Shown here piece after piece: positions 15,629-23,561 of a stretch of 23,561 nucleotides of DNA. Source of the DNA: Phycisphaerales bacterium UBA7800 (GTDB lineage Bacteria; Planctomycetota; Phycisphaerae; Phycisphaerales; Phycisphaeraceae). The position numbers were made by a program, and so were the translations under genes. Position 1 is the stretch's first letter. The number at the start of each line of letters is the position of its first letter. The notes beneath the pieces are model-generated. The model did not search any database, was not told the origin of the DNA, and saw only the letters and a program-made list of their open reading frames with translations. Location: NCBI GenBank assembly GCA_002480565.1, contig DLCK01000088.1, forward strand, positions 21,212 to 44,772. Reading direction: 5' to 3'.

Positions 15629-15856
15629 TGCCTTGGCGTTGAGATGCCAGCCTATGGGTATCAAGGGTCAATCCAAGATTCGGTTAAACCTGTTGAGCAT
15701 TTTTTAAAATACGTTTCTCCCTCAGGTGATTCGTATAGTTAAGAAGAATTCAGGTTGGGAATACTTGTGTGTCAGGCAATGGCTCAGATTGTGTGAATCA
15801 TTATGTTGCTTGCGGGACTGTTCCAGAAGTATTCTCGTCAGGATTTTTGCCCTTAT
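15629..15856. other. Spacer between convergent genes
   Basis: A 228-bp spacer between the TPR membrane protein and the large ankyrin protein, which converge. A small hairpin GGCATC-AAT-GATGCC (15618-15632) overlaps the TPR gene stop but has no T-run. No convincing bidirectional terminator or gene was found. Confidence 0.5.
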
Positions 15857-18800
15857 TCACTGATGCGATTGCAATAACTGTAAGAGAGATTGTTTTAACT
15901 GGGGATCTTTCACGTTGATATTCACCAGGTCCACCGGTGTTTGCCCATTCTTATTCGGTAGTTTGGGGTCGGCGCCAATCTTTAGCATGAAGCGACTGGG
16001 TCCACAAATCCGATTAATAGCATTTTGCCAGTTTTCATCGGTTTCTTCGGGATCCTTAATGCCGGAGACCAAGCGGCTTTGGAGCAGTCGATGCAGTACT
16101 GTTCGCCCCAATCGATCCTGGTGATTCACATTAGCACCCAACTGCATAAGTATATTCATCATGTGGTAATTGATGTAAAAATTCGCTGGGTATTTGCTTC
16201 GAGACAGCTGATTGCCCGACACGTTCATGGCAACAAAGAGGGCGCTTTGGCCTGTTTCGTCTACAGCATCAATCTCGTACCCGTCCTGTTTAACCAACTT
16301 CTCAAGCATTGTTGCATCGTTGCGCATCACTGCCCGCATCAGCACTCTGCCTTCCTGTTTAAGTAGGCCTCGCTCTTCGAAGACTGCCAGAACTGAATCA
16401 TGGTGATACATGCGTGCCAAGTCCAGGGCGGTCTGGTGATTGTGATTGTTCAAGTGCCAATTGGCATGATGATCCAGAAGCAAGGCTGCGACCTTTGCAT
16501 GACCGTTGGCGGTGGCATACATCAGGGCGGTCCAATTGTCCTGATCCAGCCCCGATAAGTTGCGATCTATCGGATCACCCGCTTCGATCAACTGGCGGGC
16601 GATCTCCAGTTGCCCACGAGAGGCAGCATACATCAATGGAGATCGAAAATTGCCGTATCGACCGACATATGGAGACGAACGAAATAAATCGTTACCCCAT
16701 GCCAAGCACTGCATGATTTGCTGGGGATCATTCTGAACCGAAGCTTCCAGGAGGTTTGCTGCGATTTTCCTGTCACTCAAACCCGCTGGACGGGGCTTGC
16801 TTTTAAAAACAAACTTCGGTGTCACTGGTTTGGATTGCGGTTTGGGGGTTGTTGCGAAAGACACGTTCGAGGAGTTGGCAGATGCCGTTGAGGTTGGGTT
16901 GGGCTGCTGCATGAAGGCTTTGATCACCGCTTTGACCTGCGTACTTTGAGCCCAGTCCATTGCCGTTTTCCCATCAGCGTCTTTAAGTTTATGATCGGCT
17001 CCGGCTGCCAGTAACAGATAACAGAGCGTCTCTTTTTTCATGCCAGCCGCCTGCATCAATAGAGTCTGCCCATCGTCGTTAACCTGATTCACCGGCAAGC
17101 CGTGAGTAATGAGCCAATCCATCAAACGCAGATCAGCAATTACATGTCGTCCGAGGCTGCTTTTGGGTGTATGGGCTGTTACATCCCAACCGGCTTTAAC
17201 GAGTAGGTCGAGCAACGCGATGTCGTGTGTTTGGATGAAGGATTCGACCAGTTGGGTCTCGTTGACATCATGCATGACCGCCAGCAATTTTTTCGCAGCC
17301 TGGACGTCTTTGATTGCCAGAACCAATGGCATGACAAGCGGCACGCGATGGGAGACGTCGGCTTGGCAGGCCCAATCCACCATCTCATTTAATCGCTGAT
17401 GATTCAACCAAGAGGCTGTCGCTTTAAGATCCAGACGAAAGGCCTTCCAATCCACAGACGAATCACAAAGAAATTCATTGAGATAATACGGATCGTGCGA
17501 ACCCAATGCCGACAGCAGTAACGCTTGGTTGGATGCCTGTTTGGGAAGTAGTTTAAAGGCTTGGCGATCCAACCGCATGATCGCCACGGCAGATGGGAAA
17601 ATCAGATTGTTTATGCGGTGATCAATTCCCGTATTGATCGCCTGCCACATGCCATAAACTGGTTGAGGTGGAAGGTTATAGTGACGCAATGCCTGGAGGA
17701 TCGCAGGCCGATCATATTCCATGGCGATCTGGCGTAAGCTGGCTATGAACTTGGATTGTGATTTCCATCGGCGTTCATCCGGATCACTGACATAGGCACG
17801 ATTATGGGCAAAGGGATGATCCGGTGAAAACTGATCGGCAGGTAGAATGTCAGCCAAATGATACAACGCATCAAAAAGGTCCAAACGTCCTAGTTTTGCA
17901 GCCTGCTTGATTGCACCCGAGAGATATACCAGGCGATCTGACTTATCTTTCACAAGATGTTGAGCCAAGGCTATCACGCTCAATTCATCGGCTCGTTGAC
18001 AGGTTGCCGCCAGAGAATGGTTGACAATAATTTGCTGGCTGGAATCTGCTTGCCTTAGCCAATCACTGATCAACTCCACCTGTCCGGCATAGGCCAGTGA
18101 GGCTATATCATGAGCTATGTCACGCGGACCATGGGTCGTAAGCGGTGTTGAAATCCAAGAGCAGGCATAAGGTTCTGTCGCAGCAGGATCAGGCGTGACT
18201 ATGCGGGCTAACTGCCATTGCTCGCTTTGATTTACTGCCAGCCAAAGCTGCCCGTGGTCTACAGTGATCGCGGGTACATCACCGGGTACAGTCTGCCGAG
18301 CAGCCAGTTTATTTTTTTGTGAATCCCACACCAGCAGATGTGTTCGCCAGGGGATGAGCATGGACTTTTCGGTATGGATTGATGCTCGTTGTTTGGTCAC
18401 GCGTTTATGCCAGTTTGACTCGCGATAGGTCAGGTATACGTATTGGCCCATCGCCACCATGTCATCAGGCTGGGCTAAGGGTAACGGCCATGCTTCGGCA
18501 CGGGATGCCTGCATGTCCAGACGGATTAGTTGTTGCGAAGTCGTCAACCAGAAAACTTTGCCATCACTGCATGAAATGTCCGCGACCAGCTTTGCGTTGG
18601 CAATGTTGGATTTTCCGGTGAGTAATTGATCACCTAAGTATTGTCGGAGTGTCGAATCCAGGGTTACGGTTTTGCCCGTCGCCGAATTAAAAAGGTACTG
18701 TTGATCAATCAATACCCAATTGCCACAAGCTGTCATCTGATCGGCGGTGATGGTTGTTGTGTTGGCTTCTTCAATTTTAACCTGTCGTTCGGTGATGGAT

Positions 18801-21466
18801 AAGTCCGACATGTTCACCATGCTCAAGCGATGATCGTGATGGCTAACAAGCAATGTTTCACCAACTCGAGCCAGTTGGTCGGTTCTTGATGAGAGCAAAC
18901 CATCAACGGACCGCAGCGTACGGCTTTCCCAATTGCTCAAATCAAGTACAACCAGCCCACGACGTTTTAACGCGACATAGAGCTTGCCTTGATGTATCAG
19001 TAAATCATTGATGGAGTCACGCGGAATTTCAGTAGTTAAACTGACCGCACGTTTCGTCGCATCATTGTTATAAACCAGTTTTGCTCCTGCGCTGATCCAC
19101 AGGTGATCCTCACTGCACGCCAAAATCGGCTTGACTTCATTATTCGTCATGGAAGTTGACACGCGTTGGAGGCTTTGATCAGGTATGTGCGATATGAAGG
19201 CCGGATACTGTACTTGCGGCGTTTCTAGCAACAGGGCTGGATGTGGCGGCAACACTTCCACGGCAGGAATTTGCTGCTGGAATATATTGGCGTAGGGATT
19301 GGCTTGCCCATTACGGGTACGCTCCACGCGGTCAAGGATGACTGGATCAATCGGCCCATGAGCAAGCTCTGGTTTTTTGGACTGAACATGCGGCTGCGTT
19401 TTGTCCTGCGATTGAGATTCCCGGGCGGTTTGAGCAGGCGCAAGTCGCGGGGCAGTCAGTTGACGCTTGCGTTTAATGGCTTGAAATTTCAACGCAACAC
19501 CTTGGCGGATCTGTTCGTTGATTGTATTGAATGTGCTGAGAATTCGTACGGTTTCTTCGGAAGAATCCGCCATTTTCTCAAGTTCTTTGATTAGATTGTT
19601 CAGTCCCATGGATGTCAGTGCGTTGGCACCTTTTTCACGTCGTGATGCAACCTGCGAAATAGTCTCCTGAAATTGCACATCCCAATCGAGCATGCGTGAC
19701 CTGATCTGCTCAAGGCCATCCAATGTCATGTCCGGCGGGAAACAGGCGACATTGTAAAAGTTGTACTGCTGGTTGGTTTTTACGGGTTTGGACGCAAAAG
19801 TATATGCCATGGCGGTTAGGGCAGTGGTGTTAAAACGCAATGCTTCATCGACATACTTGGTTTGATCGCTTGTGGCGAAGCGTTGGAAGAACTGTTGCCA
19901 ATAATCACACGCGGTCATGGCCTGCTGCATATGTTCCCATGAGCTGACATAGTTCGGCGATGGATAGAGTTTGCCGCGTTCACTTGCGACCTTTTGATTG
20001 TCTGGATCAAAAAACCGGGCTAAATCCAGTAAAAAACGACAATATTTCTTCTTGCGTCGATCCGCAGGTGTTTCGTTAATCCTTTGTCCCCGTGGTAGTG
20101 TTTGACGGATATGCGATTGTTGGGCATAGAGATACCCCGCAATTTGGCCAGCTAATCCCTGGCAGATCTGATCCGAACGACGGGTTTGAATCTGCTTGGT
20201 GACCTGCTGTGCGATTTGCTCAATGCCTTGCTCAAACTGGCCGATGGTGGTCTTCTGGTCCAACTGAATGGGTACGTTCAAACCATCCCAGCAGTAGACG
20301 GTGATGGTGACAGGAATCTGAACCACCGGCGTATTGTCCGGATGAGACTCTTCATGAAAATAGCCCCAGAGATACTGATCTGCGACGTACTGCCAGGCAT
20401 TGGGATCAGTATCGCTAAGACCGATGAGCCCTAAGGATTGTTCCCCAAGCGTATCGTCGAGGCCGGCAATTTTCAGGACATGTGTGTCGGCCTGCTCATC
20501 AAGTTTGGCAAGGATTTGACGGAACCCTGATTCGAAATGGTCCAGACGTTCATTGTCAGTGGTGTTGCGGATAAACAGGGGCGCAATGATGGTTTTGCGA
20601 CGCAGTGATTGACTGGTTTTAATTGCCAACGGGATTAACGCCTGGGCAGTCTGTGTGATCTGCGTGATATCCGATTCTGTGGGTTGAAAGTATCCTTGTG
20701 CAGAGGCTTCGAGTGTTAGCTGTTTTTGAACCAACACGTCAGCATAGCGTGTTTCGATGACGCTCATGATCAGGGTTGACTGTTCGGCCTTGGTATCTTG
20801 TATCACATTGCACCGCAATACCATGTTGGCTTTGAGCAATTGACCCATTTGCATGGCCTGCTCGCCGTTGATACCCAATGACAAGGACATCTCGCTTAAT
20901 GCTTCAGTGAGTTGCTGACGATCGACGAGTTGAATGCCCGGTTGGTCGTTGAGTTTCGCCATCAGCAAATCTGCCATGTTCACAGCAGCAAGCTCATTGC
21001 GATACCACTGCTTGTCCAATTCAAACGGCGTCACCAACAGCGTTATCGTATCCGTGAGCTTGGGGGCCAATGCGCGTTGAACCTTGGGGGCGGAGGCGAT
21101 GAATTTTTTGATCGAATCGATACTCACATCCTCAATAGATGAACTGGATGAATATCTTCGGGACGAGGATCGACTGCTGGTTGAATTTCCTGACCGGCTT
21201 CGGCTAAATGCTTCCTCGCGCCGTTTGATCATGCGCTGAATCGCCTCTTCAGACATGCCCCGGTCACGCATTCGCTTGATGATATGATCGGGAATCGGTG
21301 GCGGGCCATTTTGATCTGCCACGAGTGTGAGCATGCTCTTGTCTGCAGTTTGATGCGATGCGCTTGATTCAAATAGCCCCAACGACCAACTGAATAAGGA
21401 CATGCAAAGGAACATAACCAACACGATACAGGTAATGAAGCTGTTTTTTTGGATGATTGTAAACAT
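15857..21466 (-). CDS. Giant exported multidomain protein: CsgG-like domain, beta-propeller-like region, ankyrin repeats
   Basis: An 1869-aa protein of unknown function. Residues 11-30 are a hydrophobic signal or anchor segment. 88-110 is a Ser/Arg-rich linker. About 140-255 resembles CsgG/FlgT-type domains (ITLLVTPFEL, then LVDRQQLTEALSEMSLSLG, then GQLLKANMVLRCNV). About 780-1095 holds repeated 40-50-residue beta-rich units such as LLIHQGKLYVALKRRGLVVLD, suggesting a WD/NHL-like propeller. Ankyrin repeats occur at about 1420-1510 (DDGQTLLMQAAG) and 1605-1865 (SPLMYAASRGQLEIARQLIEAG, WTALMYATANGHAKVAALLL). Between propeller and ankyrins is a helical region. ATG 21466 has GGGGGA seven bases upstream. 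It starts 18 bp after the stop of a second ankyrin gene, so the two form an operon. Location is likely periplasm or inner-membrane anchored. Confidence 0.88.
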   Translation of the reverse strand: MFTIIQKNSFITCIVLVMFLCMSLFSWSLGLFESSASHQTADKSMLTLVADQNGPPPIPDHIIKRMRDRGMSEEAIQRMIKRREEAFSRSRSGNSTSSRSSSRRYSSSSSIEDVSIDSIKKFIASAPKVQRALAPKLTDTITLLVTPFELDKQWYRNELAAVNMADLLMAKLNDQPGIQLVDRQQLTEALSEMSLSLGINGEQAMQMGQLLKANMVLRCNVIQDTKAEQSTLIMSVIETRYADVLVQKQLTLEASAQGYFQPTESDITQITQTAQALIPLAIKTSQSLRRKTIIAPLFIRNTTDNERLDHFESGFRQILAKLDEQADTHVLKIAGLDDTLGEQSLGLIGLSDTDPNAWQYVADQYLWGYFHEESHPDNTPVVQIPVTITVYCWDGLNVPIQLDQKTTIGQFEQGIEQIAQQVTKQIQTRRSDQICQGLAGQIAGYLYAQQSHIRQTLPRGQRINETPADRRKKKYCRFLLDLARFFDPDNQKVASERGKLYPSPNYVSSWEHMQQAMTACDYWQQFFQRFATSDQTKYVDEALRFNTTALTAMAYTFASKPVKTNQQYNFYNVACFPPDMTLDGLEQIRSRMLDWDVQFQETISQVASRREKGANALTSMGLNNLIKELEKMADSSEETVRILSTFNTINEQIRQGVALKFQAIKRKRQLTAPRLAPAQTARESQSQDKTQPHVQSKKPELAHGPIDPVILDRVERTRNGQANPYANIFQQQIPAVEVLPPHPALLLETPQVQYPAFISHIPDQSLQRVSTSMTNNEVKPILACSEDHLWISAGAKLVYNNDATKRAVSLTTEIPRDSINDLLIHQGKLYVALKRRGLVVLDLSNWESRTLRSVDGLLSSRTDQLARVGETLLVSHHDHRLSMVNMSDLSITERQVKIEEANTTTITADQMTACGNWVLIDQQYLFNSATGKTVTLDSTLRQYLGDQLLTGKSNIANAKLVADISCSDGKVFWLTTSQQLIRLDMQASRAEAWPLPLAQPDDMVAMGQYVYLTYRESNWHKRVTKQRASIHTEKSMLIPWRTHLLVWDSQKNKLAARQTVPGDVPAITVDHGQLWLAVNQSEQWQLARIVTPDPAATEPYACSWISTPLTTHGPRDIAHDIASLAYAGQVELISDWLRQADSSQQIIVNHSLAATCQRADELSVIALAQHLVKDKSDRLVYLSGAIKQAAKLGRLDLFDALYHLADILPADQFSPDHPFAHNRAYVSDPDERRWKSQSKFIASLRQIAMEYDRPAILQALRHYNLPPQPVYGMWQAINTGIDHRINNLIFPSAVAIMRLDRQAFKLLPKQASNQALLLSALGSHDPYYLNEFLCDSSVDWKAFRLDLKATASWLNHQRLNEMVDWACQADVSHRVPLVMPLVLAIKDVQAAKKLLAVMHDVNETQLVESFIQTHDIALLDLLVKAGWDVTAHTPKSSLGRHVIADLRLMDWLITHGLPVNQVNDDGQTLLMQAAGMKKETLCYLLLAAGADHKLKDADGKTAMDWAQSTQVKAVIKAFMQQPNPTSTASANSSNVSFATTPKPQSKPVTPKFVFKSKPRPAGLSDRKIAANLLEASVQNDPQQIMQCLAWGNDLFRSSPYVGRYGNFRSPLMYAASRGQLEIARQLIEAGDPIDRNLSGLDQDNWTALMYATANGHAKVAALLLDHHANWHLNNHNHQTALDLARMYHHDSVLAVFEERGLLKQEGRVLMRAVMRNDATMLEKLVKQDGYEIDAVDETGQSALFVAMNVSGNQLSRSKYPANFYINYHMMNILMQLGANVNHQDRLGRTVLHRLLQSRLVSGIKDPEETDENWQNAINRICGPSRFMLKIGADPKLPNKNGQTPVDLVNINVKDPQLKQSLLQLLQSHQ

Positions 21467-21484
21467 AAATATTTCCCCCTTGGA

Positions 21485-23023
21485 TTACGGATTGACACGT
21501 TTGCCCGACCATGCCTGTTGGATCATTTGAACAATCTGCTCAGAACCTTTTTCACGGGCAAACGCCAAGAGCTGCACCGGTCTGCCACGGTAAGTCCACT
21601 CGATTTGTTTTAGATTCCAATCGTATTTGAGCAAGGCAGCAACGGCTATCTGGTCTTGTACATCAATCGCTGTGATCAGTGAAAATGGTGCTGGCGTGCA
21701 ATCCGAGGCAAGTAACTGCATCGCGTATTGAGGATGTTTTTGCTGAACCATACTGTCATAAAAACGAGCCGCATCAGCCCGGTCGTAATCAAATCGCAGA
21801 CCATGTTTCACAAGCATTTTCAGGATGTCGATTTGCGGCTTCATCAATCTGAGTTGCAGCATCATTTTGCCGTTGAGATCCTGGTTGTCTATGGTCGTTC
21901 CAGCTGAAAAATACGCTTCCAATCGCGTGTAATCTTTCTCCGTCATCGCATTGAGCAACGGTTCGTGCAAAGCCTTGCTGTGCGCTAGACGAAGCGACAT
22001 TTGTTGATTGGCACTTTTCAACGCCGGGACCAGATCAAGGTTCCCACGTTGTGAAGCAAATCGTATGGCGATCGGCAGAAAGTCACTCCCCCATTGATGA
22101 GGGGTTGTTTGAGCCAACTGCTTGGCCTTGGCTACGTCAGCTTCAATCACTGCTGCGATGAAGGCCTGCTCTGCACGATCCTGTGGGCGTTGCTCTTTCC
22201 AGCGGTAGGTTTCCAGAGACGCTTGTGCACAAGTAAGAAATCCACGCTCCAAAGCGGTGTTGATAAACCACTCTGCGTATTGCTGTTTCACAGGAAATGG
22301 TTCACTTTCCGCCAATTCCCGCATGATTTGCGGTTGATTGTGCAATAACGCATACACAATCAGATGCTCGCCAGTGGTCTGGTGCTCTGTAGGTTTAAGG
22401 CCCAGACTCAGAAGGTAGCGATACATCTTGATCTGACCGTAAACCAGCGACCAACCCAAAGGAGTCTGAGCGTCCTGATTGGTCAACTTCATATCTGCCC
22501 CATGTTTGACAAGGTGTTTCATCGACTCGATTGCCCCATTGGCGGCGGCTAGATGAGCAGCTGTATATCGGGCGGGGAGTTTGCCATATATGTTGGTCTC
22601 TTCGCAATATCCGTTGATGGGTACGCCAGCTTCCAGTGCGAGTTTGACCACATGGGCATTGTTGAGGCTGCTTGCTGCTATCAAAGCGTTGTAGCCGTTA
22701 TAAGTCTGGATTTTCAGATCAGCTTTCTGTGACAAGAGCCAATCGATTACCTCAGTGTGATTTTCATTGACCGAGATGATCAGAGCCGTCGAACTGTAAT
22801 CGTTACGGGCATTGATATACTGACCACGTATCGCCAGCTTCTTCATGGCCGACAAATCTCCGGCATCGACGGCATCCCACCAGGCTTTGGGGGCAGTCAT
22901 TCCGGCTTGCGGCATCATTTGGCCAAGCAAAACATTCGGCATTGCTATCAACAGGTATAGGTATATCCATCGGACAGTAGCCGTGTGAAACGATTGGGTA
23001 GCCAAGAAACAATCAGTTTTCAT
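21485..23023 (-). CDS. Exported ankyrin-repeat protein
   Basis: A 512-aa protein with an N-terminal hydrophobic segment (about 19-34) ending near LLGQ, so probably a cleaved signal peptide. This is followed by ankyrin repeats through most of its length. Recognisable units include KAWWDAVDAGDLSAMKKLAIRG (46-67), SSTALIISVNENHTEVIDWL, YTAAHLAAANGAIESMKHLVKHGAD and QTPLGWSLVYGQIKMYRYLLSLG. The C-terminal half has more degenerate repeats. No catalytic domain is seen, so a protein-binding or scaffold role is inferred. ATG 23023 has GGGGA six bases upstream. It is the first gene of a two-gene operon with the giant ankyrin protein and has its own -10 box upstream. It could be a partner or a partial duplicate of the ankyrin part of that protein. 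Confidence 0.88.
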   Translation of the reverse strand: MKTDCFLATQSFHTATVRWIYLYLLIAMPNVLLGQMMPQAGMTAPKAWWDAVDAGDLSAMKKLAIRGQYINARNDYSSTALIISVNENHTEVIDWLLSQKADLKIQTYNGYNALIAASSLNNAHVVKLALEAGVPINGYCEETNIYGKLPARYTAAHLAAANGAIESMKHLVKHGADMKLTNQDAQTPLGWSLVYGQIKMYRYLLSLGLKPTEHQTTGEHLIVYALLHNQPQIMRELAESEPFPVKQQYAEWFINTALERGFLTCAQASLETYRWKEQRPQDRAEQAFIAAVIEADVAKAKQLAQTTPHQWGSDFLPIAIRFASQRGNLDLVPALKSANQQMSLRLAHSKALHEPLLNAMTEKDYTRLEAYFSAGTTIDNQDLNGKMMLQLRLMKPQIDILKMLVKHGLRFDYDRADAARFYDSMVQQKHPQYAMQLLASDCTPAPFSLITAIDVQDQIAVAALLKYDWNLKQIEWTYRGRPVQLLAFAREKGSEQIVQMIQQAWSGKRVNP

Positions 23024-23067
23024 TTATAATCCCCGTAAAAAAAACTAGCTCTTTTAGGTGAAAATAA

Positions 23068-23073
23068 ATTATA
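23068..23073 (-). promoter_or_regulatory. -10 element of the ankyrin operon promoter
   Basis: A perfect TATAAT on the minus strand, about 45 bp upstream of the ATG at 23023. The matching -35 is weak (TCAGCA at 17 bp spacing). Expected transcript leader is about 40 nt. Confidence 0.5.
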
Positions 23074-23561
23074 CAGTTTTGTCTGATTTGTGCTGAAGGT
23101 CTTGGGTAAAACGATATCAAATTGTGATTGCCAAGTAGAAAGTTGTGGAATTCTATTGGGGATATTTGAACGATATGCTGAATTATATTACTAACATAAC
23201 GCAATTGTCCGAAGCGTCGGGAGCGAAATCCCAATGCTAGGCGCCAACGGTATGGCAATGGCAATGGCATTGCCAACTCAAAGAGGCCTGGCATGTCAGC
23301 CGGCACGTCGTCATTTCTATGATAATCACCTATATGCTGATATTTATAGACTGTTAAATAGCGAGGAAGGGCGATTGGGGCGAGGGTGTGGCCGGACGTA
23401 AAACGCTGAAAATGGCTGGAATATACTTGGTATGGCCCATTTTTTAGAAATTGAAAAATAATTAATTTTAAATATGAAATGGCAACTTGAATATGTATTT
23501 ATTGTCACGGCGATGGGTTTAAAGCCCTCGCCTTCAGGCGAAACCTTTAGGTTTTACAATT
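23074..23561. other. Non-coding end of the window with small palindromes
   Basis: About 490 bp with no gene I can support. A short minus-strand frame here has no ribosome-binding site and no recognisable family. Notable are the repeat GGCAATGGCAATGGCATTGCC (near 23255-23274) and, at 23520-23559, consecutive hairpins CGCC-TTCA-GGCG and AAACC-TTT-AGGTTT. Much of the remainder is AT-rich. It may be decayed intergenic sequence or the end of an insertion sequence that continues outside the window. Confidence 0.5.
23520..23559. repeat. Paired small hairpins, possible end of an IS200/IS605-type element
   Basis: GCCCTCGCCTTCAGGCG is followed at once by AAACCTTTAGGTTT, giving two adjacent stem-loops near the window edge. 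Subterminal hairpins of the GCCTTCAGGC kind occur at ends of IS200/IS605 elements. No transposase is visible because the window stops here, so this is only a possibility. Confidence 0.25.

Noticed and set aside
15857..23023. Ankyrin operon as a toxin or effector system
   Set aside because: No toxin, protease or nuclease domain, and no immunity-type gene, is visible. The CsgG-like and propeller parts point to an envelope role.
23013..23306. Minus-strand open frame of 97 codons upstream of the ankyrin operon
   Set aside because: It contains the operon promoter, runs over the ankyrin gene start in another frame, and has no ribosome-binding site or known family.

Overview
The window reads as a chromosomal segment of a Gram-negative, nitrogen-fixing bacterium. 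I think a member of the PVC group, most likely Planctomycetota, fits best. The grounds are a short group-2 sigma-70 factor without region 1.1, a TPR protein with a TMTC-like membrane domain, a GxxExxY gene bounded by CAGAG-type inverted repeats, other dispersed palindromic repeats, and very large periplasmic proteins. The phylum is inference; no rRNA or other phylogenetic marker is present.

Region 1 (1-4.65 kb, minus strand) holds the structural genes of a molybdenum nitrogenase in the order nifH-nifD-nifK, followed at the edge by the start of a gene that overlaps the nifK stop. NifD carries a roughly 50-residue internal insertion and NifK lacks the long N-terminal extension, which is the Clostridium/cluster III form. 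The nifI1-nifI2 pair that usually sits between nifH and nifD in that clade is absent. Both intergenic spacers are occupied by dispersed inverted repeats of two different families. A -24/-12 (sigma-54) promoter precedes nifH, with an 18-bp palindrome about 150 bp upstream at enhancer distance. No canonical NifA box (TGT-N10-ACA) is visible.

Region 2 (4.65-8.5 kb, minus strand) holds a sigma-70 factor, a ROK-family sugar kinase with a good sigma-70 promoter, a GxxExxY protein inside a ~480-bp cassette with ~47-bp terminal inverted repeats, and an M29 aminopeptidase. The cassette ends share their sequence motif with the repeat in the nifH-nifD spacer.

Region 3 (8.7-15.6 kb, plus strand) looks like an envelope glycan locus. 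It has a PilZ protein, a Wzx-type flippase, a ParB-like/methyltransferase fusion, a polyprenyl-phosphate-type family 2 glycosyltransferase, and a GT-C-like membrane protein with C-terminal TPRs. A plausible flow is that the GT2 charges a lipid carrier with sugar and the GT-C protein transfers it, while the flippase exports a lipid-linked glycan and the methyltransferase modifies it.

Region 4 (15.85-23.0 kb, minus strand) is a two-gene operon of exported ankyrin-repeat proteins of 512 and 1869 residues. The larger one combines a signal/anchor segment, a Ser/Arg-rich linker, a CsgG-like domain, a beta-propeller-like region and C-terminal ankyrin repeats. The last ~540 bp contain the operon promoter and some small hairpins but no convincing gene.

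Start codons were chosen from ribosome-binding sites. Several genes appear to use GTG (nifD, PilZ) or TTG (aminopeptidase, flippase, probably the TPR protein).
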